A stretch of DNA of 64,000 bases from Symbiodinium microadriaticum (lineage: Eukaryota; Sar; Dinophyceae; Suessiales; Symbiodiniaceae): assembly GCA_001939145.1 (NCBI GenBank), contig LSRX01000535.1, positions 241,775 to 305,774 of the forward strand. Reading direction: 5' to 3'. How positions within the stretch are numbered: position 1 is the first letter of the stretch; each line of letters starts with the position of its first letter. Made by a program: the position numbers and the translations under genes. Under the pieces are notes generated by a model. That model ran no database searches. It was not told the origin of the DNA and saw only the letters and a program-made list of their open reading frames with translations. Positions 52,704 through 62,644 of this stretch are shown here, in pieces.

Positions 52704-54640
52704 AATGCAATTCGCAAGCAATGGTCAAATTCCGCATGGCGAAATGGCGAAGCTGATAAAAGAAATGCACCTGTGCCTGTAGCCCCTGGAGTGGCCTGCA
52801 TCAAAAGTCGAACACAGGCTGACCACGCTGAACCACTGCAACTACACTACTACAAGCGGGTAGGCCACTCATTGACTGCTTAGGAGACTGACGTTTTGAC
52901 CATCACGACACGTTGATGAACTCACTACTCACTACAACACTACCAATTGAGCAGTTGGTTCCTCCGCATCTTTCAACTTTGCAGTCTGTACGTGAAGCGC
53001 TGAAAACTTCCTCAGAATCAATGCAGTACATGCCGAAAGCAGCTGCAGGCCTGCGTCACGGCGGTTGTTGCCACATTGCTTTCCACAGCAACAGCACGGG
53101 AATGCCTGGCTCGTTGCGAGTTTGAAGTGCTTCTGTAGTGCCCAGGAAGCTTTCGTGCTTTTGAGCTCAGGACGCTGTGGATGGCTGTGCCGGCGGAGAC
53201 TGGTCCTTGCATCCACGAAGTCGACTCGAGAAATCGCACATCCCCTCTAGCAATAGGTTGCAGTCCTCCCGGCTCGGTGCTGCAACTGCCGGGCCTGAGA
53301 ACACGGCGAGCATATCAGCAATAGTAATAGCCAGGGCGATGTGAAGTCCCAAAACACATGCGAGACAACTGTGTCACGTGAAGCCCGCACCTGCAGCTTT
53401 GGCCTGGGCCTGCTGCGGATGTCAGACATCGTTAGACGCAGACAGTGGCAGAGTCACGGATTAGTATTCATGGTGTCAACGGTCTCTGCACCGCAGGGAC
53501 AAAGTGATGGACTCACCACGACAGCACTACCGGATGGGCATGTCGATTCTCCGCTTCCCTTACCTGTAGTCGTGCAAAGTGCGATACCAAGCATGGAACC
53601 AGTTCCGACAAAGCGTTGCATGAAGTCAACAGGCAGTAGGGCCTGCGTCGCAGAGTCGGCTGGCACACTGCCTTCCACGGCTGCAGTCGAGGGCCTGGGC
53701 TGACTGCATCTTTGCTAGATAAACTGGGACCTGTGCTGCTACTTTGGCGTGGCCTGCCATCTCTGCTATCTTGAGTGTTCCAGGAACCACTGACTTCTGT
53801 TGAGTTGAGCTGAATTCCGGACACCGTAGATGGCTGTGCCGGAGGAGGTTCGTCCTTGTGCCGATAAAGTCGACTCGCGAAAGGACGTCCCTCTTGCAAC
53901 GAGTTGCGGTCCTCTCGACTCGGTGCTGCGACTGCGGCACCTGACAAACACGGCAAGCAAATGAGCAATGGCCAAATTCCGTGCCGCTGCTGACTCATCA
54001 GTATGACATTGCATCCGCACCTGCAGCTTTCGGCGGGGCCTGTTGCAGACATCTAACTGGACTGAGTCATTACACGACAAACGGCTGGCATCACGAAGAA
54101 CCACTTAGCAGGGGAGGACCTTGCTCTGCCTCCATCCATGTGGAACGACTATGCAGCATGTGCAGGAGGCTGGAGCAAAATCAGCCCGGCTCTGCTGACT
54201 ACCCTAAGTTGCAAACTGTAGTGCTGTTGGCCTGCGTCGCAGAGGCAGCTGGCACAGCACTTTGCACAGGCGGAGTCGTCATCTGCCTGCTACTGGCTGC
54301 AGGCTCTTTGCAAGTTGATTGTCTTAGTCTTACTTTGGAGTGCCCTGTCATCTGGTGCTGGTACACTTGTGAGCTGCGGACGCTGTGAACGGCGGTGCCG
54401 GTGGAGACTGGTCCTGGCATCCACGAAGTCGACTCGAGAAATCGCACATCCCCTCTAGCAATGGGTTGCAGTCCTCCCGGCTCGGTGCTGCAACTGCCGG
54501 GCCTGAAAAGGAAACATGCTACGAGCACATGGCAAAGTAACGGGCCATTAGTTGATGGTATGAAGCTGACTGTCTTCAACGTTGTTTCCATCCATGCCTG
54601 CAGCTCTCGGCGGAGCCTGTCGGCAGCATCTACAACACAT
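52578..54640 (-). repeat. Four tandem copies of a ~600 bp exon-plus-flank module
   Basis: Anchor segments lie at 52578-52703, 53168-53301, 53820-53946 and 54376-54508, spaced about 590, 650 and 556 bp. On the minus strand each anchor encodes SGPAVAAPSREDCNxLLEG followed by SRLRGCKDQSPPAQPS-like words. Downstream in each is a second segment (HSV-S ... TTPPVQSAVPAASATQA or AVAVESNVATTAVTQA). Upstream, three copies (53390-53435, 54015-54060, 54590-54640) share RPRPKLQVR-like words. The anchors at 53168 and 54376 are about 94% identical, whereas the segments beside them are much more diverged. Confidence 0.75.
52704..54591 (-). CDS. Modules C, D and E as candidate repeated exons
   Basis: Open minus frames cover these modules: 54591-54199 (TGTAVHSVRSSQVYQHQM), 54052-53513 (179 codons, GAAVAAPSREDRNSLQEG) and 53239-53018 (AGTAIHSVLSSKARKLPGHY). 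Preserved words at the same offsets in all copies, with residue changes, suggest a repeat-containing protein made by tandem exon duplication. Every proposed exon end carries CAG/GCC, which could be a GC donor. I cannot fix one consistent gene model: two frames per module are conserved. Confidence 0.35.
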
Positions 54641-55253
54641 AAAAAAAAGGAAACTCAGAAGATGGTGCTTAAGGCGTAAGCCTGGTCTGTGCTCTCGAAA
54701 CGGAAAGCGGAAGTCTCCCCACGTGTGCTCTGGGGGCCTCCATGTCCGATGCAGCGCACCTTTGCTGCAGGACCGGCCTGAGCCCACTGACATGAGCAGG
54801 CTTAAAGCCTCTTACACCCGCCTCGCAACCAGCTTTAAACTTGGAGCCCCACGGAGGAGTCATCGGAGCCCAGTCAGCACCCTGACTCTGGCTGTCAATT
54901 GTCTTCCGTTACTGCTTCCGTGTCAAAGAAAAGTCGATTTGGGGCGCTGTGTGTTGATTCCAGTTGGCTTCGAACCTAGTGGTTTTTGCTGTTTCAGAAT
55001 CTCCTCCCGAGGCATTGCCACCCTGCCTTTCTCTTTTATCGAATTCGGTTCTGTCCCTCGGCGCCTCCGCGGGGAGTGGTCTGTGCCCAGATGCAAGCCT
55101 CGATTGGAACGGGCATCGAGCAGGCTTCAAAATTGCCGGAACGGCTGCACTTGCATCATCGAAGTCATTTCAGGCATCCGGCCTGCCACACGGCATCAGC
55201 GTCCTCTGGCTCTCCTGGAACTCTAGCGTGTGCCACACGCAAGACGCACCCGA
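54641..55253. other. Spacer right of the tandem modules
   Basis: A 214-codon plus frame and shorter minus frames overlap without motif. No repeat is recognised. Confidence 0.3.
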
Positions 55254-55428
55254 GAAAATAATGGATTGGAAATGGGAAATGGATCCATTATTTTTTGGAG
55301 GGCCTGGACCCCTGGAAAATAATAATAATGGCGACCCCCCCCCGGCCCTCGAAAAATAATGGATTGGAAATGGAAAATGGATCCATTATTTTTTGGAGAG
55401 CCTGGACCCCTGGAAAATAATAATAATG

Positions 55429-55430
<2 letters not shown>
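55254..55430. repeat. Two tandem copies of a palindromic unit
   Basis: Units at 55254-55350 and 55351-55430 each carry AAAATAATGGAT ... GGATCCATTATTTTTT, an inverted repeat with a ~15-base loop. The inverted repeat is followed by GGCCTGGACCCCTGGAAAATAATAATAATGG. A C-run with GGCCCTC closes the first copy. They could form strong hairpins. Confidence 0.92.
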
Positions 55431-55484
<54 letters not shown>

Positions 55485-55550
55485 CTAGTAGTAGTAGTAG
55501 TAGACTAGTAGTACTAGTCGTAGTAATCCTAGTAGTAGTCGCAGTAGTAC

Positions 55551-55611
<61 letters not shown>

Positions 55612-55755
55612 CGCAGTAGTAGTTGTAGTAGTACTAGCAGTCGTCGTCCTAGTACTGGTGGTAGTAGTGGTACTAGTAGTAGTCGTAGTACTAGTCGTGG
55701 TAGTCCTACTCGTGGTCGTACTCGTACTACTGGTTCTACTTCTAATAGTAGTAGT
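55431..55755. repeat. GTA trinucleotide array, interrupted
   Basis: Long AGT/GTA array with ACT, CGT and CCT variants, purer on the left. The 315-codon minus frame across it is mostly Thr/Ser repeat. Confidence 0.97.
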
Positions 55756-56766
55756 ACTCTCACTTGCTGTTGCTGTCGCAAGGCACCTCGAAATAGTAAT
55801 CGTGGGCCCCCCCCCCGGGGGGTTCTTAAAAAGTTTCGGGTGCGCCCTCGCCACACGTGTGCTGAAGTACGAGAGAGTGGCACTCGTCCTCTGGGAGCCT
55901 TGGAGATGGCACCGCACCTTGTGCCAGGTCTGCTCCTTTTGGAGGAATTCTCTGAGGCAGGTGCCCTGCCGACTTGCAGAAGCTCGTGCTCCTCTGCAAA
56001 AGGCCAGCTTTTCCAAAAAGGGGAACTCGGGCACTGGGGAGATCTGGGGAGCAGAGGAGCTCTCCGTCGAGGCCCTGGAGGCGCAGGGACGGCCAGGCGT
56101 CGGTGTCCTTAGAGACCGGGTCTCGACTTTATCTACTACGATCACTTGTTGGCGTCTCCGGCACTTCGGGTAAGATCCCTTGTCGCAGTGGAATTGCTCG
56201 CTGCTTTCGTCCCGCAATCGCTGAGACTCGGTCACGAACGATGCCTCAGCGGAATGCCAGAAGGAAAGCCATCATGCAAAAGTCTGCAATGGCAATGCCG
56301 GCTGAGGAGCTGCCGCACACCATGGCACACCTCCCCACTGAAGCGGCTCCTCCAGCAAAGTCGGTCTCCCATGGCTCCCAAGCTTGGGCAAACTTCAAGC
56401 CAAACCCAAGTTTTGGGCGACCCATGGCGACCCCAATTAGTTCAATGAGGAAAAAACCCTTCAAAAGCAACTTCCGGTGGAACGACAGGAAATGTCAAAC
56501 ACTGATGTGTATGCCAGCTGCGACATGTGCGTGCAGGTGTCACTGCCCTTCTCCTATTCGCTCATTCTACTTGCATCTACTTGCAGGGAGGGAGGGGTTG
56601 TGGAGGAGCTCCACCCAACGAAGCTCTCCTCCACGCACCCAGGCAAACTTTTGCATTTTCGTTCATCATCCATTTCATTTTCGTGCTGCATAGCGAGGGG
56701 CAGAAACCATACCCCTTACGGATCATCTCATTGCGTTGTGTATGCCATTGTCGGTGTCGGGCATAC
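55756..56766 (-). CDS. Candidate 3' exons of the coiled-coil gene
   Basis: Two minus stretches look coding. The first, about 56470-56246, reads KGFFLIELIGVAMGRPKLGF, then FAQAWEPWETDFAGGAASVG and AIADFCMMAFLLAFR. It has two hydrophobic segments that could be membrane helices. The second, about 56235-55850, reads ETRSLRTPTPGRPCASRAST, then LEKLAFCRGARASASRQGTC. Links to the exon ending at 56767 were not resolved. Confidence 0.35.
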
Positions 56767-57095
56767 TTGGAATCCTTCATCCAGTTTCGTTACCAGAATC
56801 ATCACCCGGTCCTCGGCGAACATCTCGGACTCGTCGTCAGACCTGAAAGCCAAAGGCGCATCACTCTCATGGCACATTCCTTACACCTCCGTGCGAGTGT
56901 AAGATTGTTGCCACGGAACTTCCCGTCTCCTTGTCCTGCATTGCTGGGCTGAACCGGTTGAAACTGTGGGCTAATTACGAGCCTACAGACAGGTCCACAT
57001 GTTCCCGCGCACCTGTGTCGCTGTTCAAAGGCGCTGATCTCCCGCTCGAGTTGGAGAGTTCTTTCCTCCAGCGCGCGGCTTCGCCTCGTCACCTC
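56767..57095 (-). CDS. Coiled-coil protein, two exons joined in phase
   Basis: The exon at about 57095-57013 reads TRRSRALEERTLQLEREISA then FEQRHR, a heptad-like coiled coil, and ends in phase 2 at CACAG/GTGCGCGGG. The next exon, 56842-56767, follows acceptor TTTGGCTTTCAG and reads SDDESEMFAEDRVMILVTKL then DEGFQ, ending at CCAA/GTATGCCC, a good GT donor. The two join with the frame intact, giving R-SDDESEMF across the junction. The intron is 170 bp. The left border of the first exon is uncertain because upstream frames overlap. Coiled coils mediate oligomerisation; the function is unknown. Confidence 0.5.
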
Positions 57096-57639
57096 TCCCA
57101 GAAGAGGTCAACAAAACTCTTGATGCAGACCTGCTCGTTATCACTATATGCAAATAAAAAGCATGGAGATGATGCATAATGTCTAGCAAAGTAGCCGAGA
57201 CAGCCAAAAGCAGCTGAGCGACCACAAGTAAAACGAGTGCGCAAGGGAGACGACAAGTAAGTGCATAGTAAGTGCTCCACAAATCCTGAGGAGGTCTCCT
57301 ATGCTTGAATGCCACTCGGAAATGCCTTGTGGGGCCGTCTCGTCCAGCGCGATTCCCTTGTCTGTTGCCGTACCACCGACGTTTTAGCGCTTTGCCTTGT
57401 CCTAAAGTAGGAGGCCCTCCTCCCCGGCACAGGGCCAAAACAAACGCCTGACCTCGCGCAGTGCTAAAGCCTTGTGCTCTCTCTGTGTGATTTGGAGGAT
57501 TGCATGATTTTGTCGATCCACCAATCAGGTAGTCGCACAGAACGAAAGGTAATGTATGGTCTTTTGGCAGCTTCCGCATACAGCCAAAGACCCCGTCTAT
57601 GTCGTTGCGAAAGGTGTCACACAGGGGAGCTAAAGACAA
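57096..57639 (-). CDS. Candidate upstream exon(s) with a membrane-like segment
   Basis: A 204-codon minus frame (57639-57025) includes DTFRNDIDGVFGCMRKLPKD, FVLCDYLIGGSTKSC, and a hydrophobic LVLLVVAQLLLAVSATLL segment. It overlaps the coiled-coil exon in another frame, so only its upstream part can belong to the same gene. No domain and no ATG at its start. Confidence 0.35.
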
Positions 57640-57965
57640 GCGATTCTCGCCCTTTTTCCAACGAACTCCCTGGTGGCAGCTGTCCTTAGGTTGTGGTCTG
57701 CTGCCACTCTGATTCGTCCATCTAGTTGTTGTCAGCGTTGCTGCTTTGAACCGCTATTTTGCTGTCGTCGTGTTTGCAGCTTTGTGGCTTGCCTGGCCTC
57801 CAGCAACAATCAAAAGCATGCGCGAGCGGCTTGCATGCAGTGGCCTTGCCAACCTCCATGTCCGGAGTGCTGCCTGAGAAGATCCTTAGACAGACAGAGC
57901 CTTTGAGAAATGCATTTCTTGCGAAAATAGTTCAGTGTACACGATGGTGTTGCATAGTCCTATAA
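57640..57965. other. Spacer, no gene seen
   Basis: Short overlapping frames only. Confidence 0.35.
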
Positions 57966-57992
57966 TACATTGATCTTTATCGCGTGCGGCGT

Positions 57993-58072
57993 ACGTACAT
58001 GCATGCATACATGCATGCATGCATACATGCATGCATGCATACATGCATGCATACACACACTCATACATACAT
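57993..58072. repeat. CATG / CATA microsatellite
   Basis: Alternating GCATGCAT and ACATGCAT units; self-complementary GCATGC words make it locally palindromic. Confidence 0.95.
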
Positions 58073-58102
58073 GGTTGCACCCCGGCGGGTCCCTTTCCCC
58101 CA

Positions 58103-58260
58103 ATGGTATCATCCCCGCTCCCCCACTGTGGAACGGCTTGGGCCTTGCGTGTGACATGTTTTGGCTGGTTGGCTGGCTTGGTTTAAAGTTTAAACCTTCT
58201 TCCACTGGTTCTGCAAGTAATCATCCCCCCCCGCCCCCTGTGGAACGGCTTTAGTCCCCC
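58103..58260. repeat. Two-copy ~30 bp direct repeat
   Basis: ATCATCCCC...CCCC(A)CTGTGGAACGGCTT occurs near 58108 and 58220, with a variable C-run inside. Confidence 0.75.
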
Positions 58261-58437
58261 TTTTCCTGGAACCTCCGCACATACGCTTAAGGCTCCAGGC
58301 CCGTGTACTTGGGGGGATACCATAAGAGAGGGTACGGGGGGAAACAGAACGCACAGTGAACAACCACATGGTTGCATTTTTTGTCGTATACATAGTACTA
58401 GTATTATAAAAATACAACTATACATAAAAATATAAAT

Positions 58438-58480
58438 NACGACGACGACGACGACGACGACGACGACTACTTCTACTACT
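58438..58480. repeat. ACG trinucleotide microsatellite
   Basis: About nine ACG units preceded by one unresolved base at 58438 and an AT-rich stretch, followed by TACTTCTACTACTA. Confidence 0.95.
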
Positions 58481-58617
58481 AAGCATCTCGGCTCGACTCC
58501 ACTTTGTCCCCTGGGGGTGTTTGTTTGCTGTGGCCCTCGGTCTCAGGCCTTGCCGTATGGTCAGATCCTTTCCCCACATGGTTGCGTATTCCTCTCCCTA
58601 ATTTTCAGGGCTGAACT

Positions 58618-61136
58618 GTGCTAGCTACTCATGTGGAACTCTGCAGTTGGCACGGGGCCAATAAGATCTCTCCAGTGCCTTTTCATCCAGGTGCTCTGCA
58701 TAGGACGATCGTGCAGGTCACTCTGGAGATTAAGCTCAGGACGTGGAGAGGGCTCGGCTTGCCCATGGGCAGCATCATAGGGCTGCTGCGAAGCTATGAG
58801 CGATCTATGTCCGAAGTCTCCTCGTTCGCAAACTGGTGGGATATGTGGCAGGCCTTTTGCCCAGCAGACAGGCTGGAAATGCTACAGAGGATCTCCTTGG
58901 TTTTTCCAGATTTTTCTTACAGCATGTTGGACCACTGGTATCGGCACGCTGTCTGTTACAATTTGGAATCAATGGATTAGCAGGACCAAGTTGCCCACCA
59001 CAACTCCTTGGACAGGCCCTACGACCTCTGTCATTCGACCGCGTCAGGTAACCAGAAACAACAGAAGGAGGAGCACATCCGTCTTCTTACCTCTTCTTTT
59101 TCTCTTGATTCTCTCAGGGGTTCTGCAGTTACTTGAGAACGCAGTAGGGATGTCGGTCTGCAGATCGGCAGCTGAGTTGGGAACCACCTCTGGTGCACTA
59201 GCTCCCACTTGCCTCCACCCAGCCTGCCATTCCAAATCGCCTACATCGCCGACCTCATCGGCCAGGGCCCCGGTTGGCTGGCTACGGCTCATAACCTCTT
59301 CCAGCAGTACATGTAGTAGCGGAGCAGAACTGTCACTCGCTGCTTGTACTGGATCTGGGGTTAGTGCGCTGTCGCTCTCTCATAGGGAATGCCGGATGGG
59401 TTGTTGGCCTCATGCCTCTTCAACCAGGCTATAAGGACGTCCGTGCGTGAAGACCACTCCATCGAGTGGACTCAACCCGCGCATCAGCGTGTTGAGATGT
59501 CTCAACACTTCATTTGGCATCTATCGCTCAGGAATTGCCACAGCCTCTGCAGGTTTCATCGATCCGCAAGGCGTTCAGAGGCCCGGTCTCCGTCAGCCAA
59601 AAGGAGTGCAGATTGCTCTGTAGGTAGGGTTGGACTGTCTGACATTCTACCAGGAGGTTTCCCTCCGAAAGCCACCAATGTCCGAGCTCCCACCGCCTCC
59701 AGCACTCACTTCTATTCCGCCAATCCCAGGTCAGATCCCAGATCCACTCGAGCCTTCGCGGGTCTCTCAGGCACGGGAGGATTATTTCCTGCCCATCGGA
59801 GGTTCCTCCCCTCCGTTACCTGATCGGCTAGCCAGTGCATCTCTACGGAGGTTCCCCTCCCAGCTCCTAGCTCCTTTCACAATTCGCCTCTGACTGCGCC
59901 ACCTTGGCGTGGCCGTGGCCCTATCTCCAGTACTGTAGTCAGTCGGTTGAGCACAGGCTAAGTCCAGCTACGGGCCCGTCCAGCGCCTGGTGTGCCTTGC
60001 CCACATCCCTGCCCTCGGCACCGTGTGGCTCGAATTAAAAGCCGATTGTTTGCACTAGGCTTAGCCCGGATGTGCGCCAAGTGAGCGCACCCCTTTTCTG
60101 CCTGATTACATGGCCCCTAGGAAGACTCCGAAGGCCCAGTCGTCTGCAGCTCGGACAAGGACTCGCAGCAGGGGGGCTGGAGCAACCACGGGAGCCCGCG
60201 GCAGGGCTGCCACGATGGACAATGGGGCCTCCCTTGGCCTCTCGCTCCAAACCAGCGCGGCCACCTCCGCCGACTCCGATCGTTACGCCGAAGGTTTCAG
60301 GACATCATGCCGTTCATCCAGCAGGAGTCGCACGTCCCCCACCTCCGCCTCCCATGCTGCATATGCCCTTCGCAACACCGAACGATCAGCTCAGCAGAAG
60401 TACGCATTACATGAAACATCGCTGCTAGACCAGACTGGTCTGTCCAGGAGGTTCACCTCCTATGCATGGTGCTTGCCACAACAGTCGCACATCGAAGATG
60501 ACGGGTGTAGCACGCGAGGTTCTCCTCCGAATACCCCTTTGCCTCAGGTGTACCCTCGCCGACCGCCCGGCTGCCGCAACAACTCAGGACCGAGCACCAG
60601 CACGGTTTGGCCAGATGTGTACTCAGTGAGCAATGCCCATCTACTGTCCATTATCCGCCGGTTCAATCCAGCACTAAGGGCTCAGGTGCATGCAAAGGAC
60701 GACAAACATCTTTTACCTCAGCCCCCTTGCTGTCGCAGTGAACACAACTTTCAAGGTCTACCAACTGCCCAACGACTGATACTTTTCCATCGTGCCCATA
60801 TCGCTACCTCAGCTGACTGCCATGGTTAGAGAGAAGACTGAGCGGGACTACAGGCGAGAAGCTGCTCGACCGGACAAGCGTAATTGCGAGGCACTTCGAC
60901 AGAAGGGCGCTAAGGGTGGATTTAAAGGGGGTTGGAAGGGAGTGGCCCCAGGCAAGGGCCGAGGCCACAGCTCAGGCAGTGCCAAGGGCAAGCCATCCGC
61001 TGAGAGAAGCCAGGCAGCTGCTCCTCCCCCACTTACGATTTTTTCTGTTGGACGTGGCAGGGGCCACCCAAGCCCAAGGTCAAGGCCCTACCGAAGCACC
61101 CGCCGGCAGACGTGGCAACGATGCCGGATCAGATGA
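58618..61136 (+). pseudogene. Degenerate ORF1-like region of a non-LTR retrotransposon
   Basis: Plus-strand coding-like blocks occur in shifting frames. Block 58618-58980 reads GSIIGLLRSYERSMSEVSSF, then ANWWDMWQAFCPADRLEML, and continues protein-like past a TAG at 58978. A Pro-rich block lies near 59660-59890. An ATG block at 60110 reads MAPRKTPKAQSSAARTRTRS, then shifts frame near 60230 into a Pro-rich stretch. A block around 60720-61136 reads TTFKVYQLPND, hits TGA at 60777, and continues ISLPQLTAMVREKTERDYRR. It then becomes a Gly/Lys-rich tract (GGFKGGWKGVAPGKGRG), typical of nucleic-acid-binding ORF1 proteins. In-frame stops and frameshifts mean it cannot make an intact product. Assignment to ORF1 rests on its place before an endonuclease and its basic Gly-rich tail. 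Confidence 0.5.
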
Positions 61137-61199
61137 CGGCACCGGTGCCGGCTGCACCTCCTCCGCCTCGACGTATCAAGCGATCTATAGGTCGTCAAC

Positions 61200-61532
61200 T
61201 TGCGCAGCGGGCCAGGACCCTTGGGCTTCGCTCGGCAGTCAAGTCTAAAGCACGCCCACTGCAAAGGATTATCCAGGCTACGCCTCGCCTGCTGGGTAGA
61301 AGGTTCCCTCACGCAGCGTGAATACCTCTTGAGTGCTGCGCTAGTTCACCTGGGTTCCACGCCCCACAGTGGGCACTACCGGGCCCTCTTAATTGAGGGC
61401 ACGGGAAGGATGTATGTCCCTGCTAGGGCCCCTAGAAAGAGCGAAGCCTTTTACCCTGCTTCGTATTGTCTACATCATCTTCCTCCGCCCAGCATCCAGG
61501 TAGCCAGCTTTGACGCACATGCCTCTGCGTAG
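61200..61532 (+). pseudogene. Ubiquitin-specific-protease-like His-box fragment within the retroelement
   Basis: The plus frame reads LTQREYLLSAALVHLGSTPH followed by SGHYRALLIEGTGRMYV. The A-L-V-H-x-G-S-T-P-H-S-G-H-Y core matches the histidine-containing box of peptidase family C19 (ubiquitin carboxyl-terminal hydrolases), where the His of GHY is catalytic. The Cys box is not seen upstream and the usual Asp/Asn-containing tail is weak, so only the C-terminal part of such a domain is present. It lies between the ORF1-like tract and the endonuclease in the same orientation. It may be a module carried by the retroelement or a captured host fragment. Confidence 0.5.
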
Positions 61533-61690
61533 AACAGTTTATGGCGTAGTGCACATAGGCTCTTAGGAGCGGCTAAGTCAGGATGGATGGGTGGCAACAA
61601 GCCATGCAGCATGGCTGCCGTGCAAACACTGCGAGCCTCTTTCACTTAGCGGACGAACTTTCTCTGCTGCGTGTGAAGTGAAGTGAAGTG

Positions 61691-61691
<1 letters not shown>

Positions 61692-61734
<43 letters not shown>

Positions 61735-61737
61735 CTG

Positions 61738-61778
<41 letters not shown>

Positions 61779-61816
61779 GCTGCTACTGCTACTGCTACTG
61801 CTACTGCTACTGCTAC
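61692..61816. repeat. CTA / CTG trinucleotide array
   Basis: About 30 CTA units with one CCTG interruption, then alternating CTG/CTA triplets. It splits the retroelement between the His-box fragment and the endonuclease. Confidence 0.97.
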
Positions 61817-62644
61817 ACAAACTTAAACAGAACCGTCACTCTTTTCGCCCAGGAGACGGCTGGAATCTAGTGAGTAGTTTCAGGCTGCAGACAGGGCGTA
61901 TGGCCATTGCATTGCTCTTTACACGAAAGGCGGTTTTGATCTGCTCTGTTTTGCTGCTAGACGGCCGAAGAGCGCACCAGATTGAAAATATGCTCGGCAC
62001 GATTTGCAATGCATGCTTCGCCCTGCTCTACTTCGGCACACGGAATTATCTCATGGACGGCCAGGTACTCTACGTCCTCGCCTCACCGAACCGAGGCATG
62101 CTCCTTACTGCGAATCTCATCCAGCTTTCGGTATAACTTCGGGGTAGACATGTGTGGAGTCCCGGTGCCCAGGCAATCTACGACCTCAACCGCCGGTACA
62201 TCCATTTGCAAGGCAGGTCTTTATGATCTCATCTTGCGGCCATTTTCACAAAGAAAGGCAGAGAGACCAAACTTGCACTCAACATGCCTGTTAACGAGTT
62301 CAAGGCGTAGCCGGTCCGGTCCCAATTCCGGACGTGTTTGCTCCGGGACAGTGTCATGCTATCGACTTTGTCTGCTTATGTTAATGATGAACTTTCAAGT
62401 CGCAAAAAACTGCAAACATAGATGCGAGGGTTGGTGTCTATCCCTCTATGGCACCTGGAGCCGTCGAGGCAAAGCATGAGGGTCATCGGGTGGCACAATT
62501 GCCAAACAAGCCGGATTTTCTCAGTGTTCCAAAAGATCATATCGCCGGGCCTTTGCCAGGGCGTGTCGCGAAGGAGGTGCATTCTACAAAGGCACATGGA
62601 GATCACACCAATGGTTTCGGCCAGTCCAGGTTCAGACAGAAGCC
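61817..62644. other. Retroelement interior or inserted DNA without clear motif
   Basis: An 88-codon plus frame at 61870-62136 has hydrophobic segments (MAIALLFTRKAVLICSVLLL), and a longer frame follows at 61982-62479. Neither resembles a known retroelement domain. It may be non-coding filler of the element or an insertion accompanying the triplet array. Confidence 0.3.

Noticed and set aside
55288..56235. A 315-codon minus-strand frame
   Set aside because: Its C-terminal two thirds are Thr/Ser codons from the GTA array. Only the first ~130 codons could be coding, and these are listed separately.
59047..59118. A possible canonical intron (GTAACC ... CTCTCAG) in the retroelement region
   Set aside because: The sequence between the sites also reads as a protein-like frame, and joining leads to early stops in two of three frames. 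I could not show that it is spliced.
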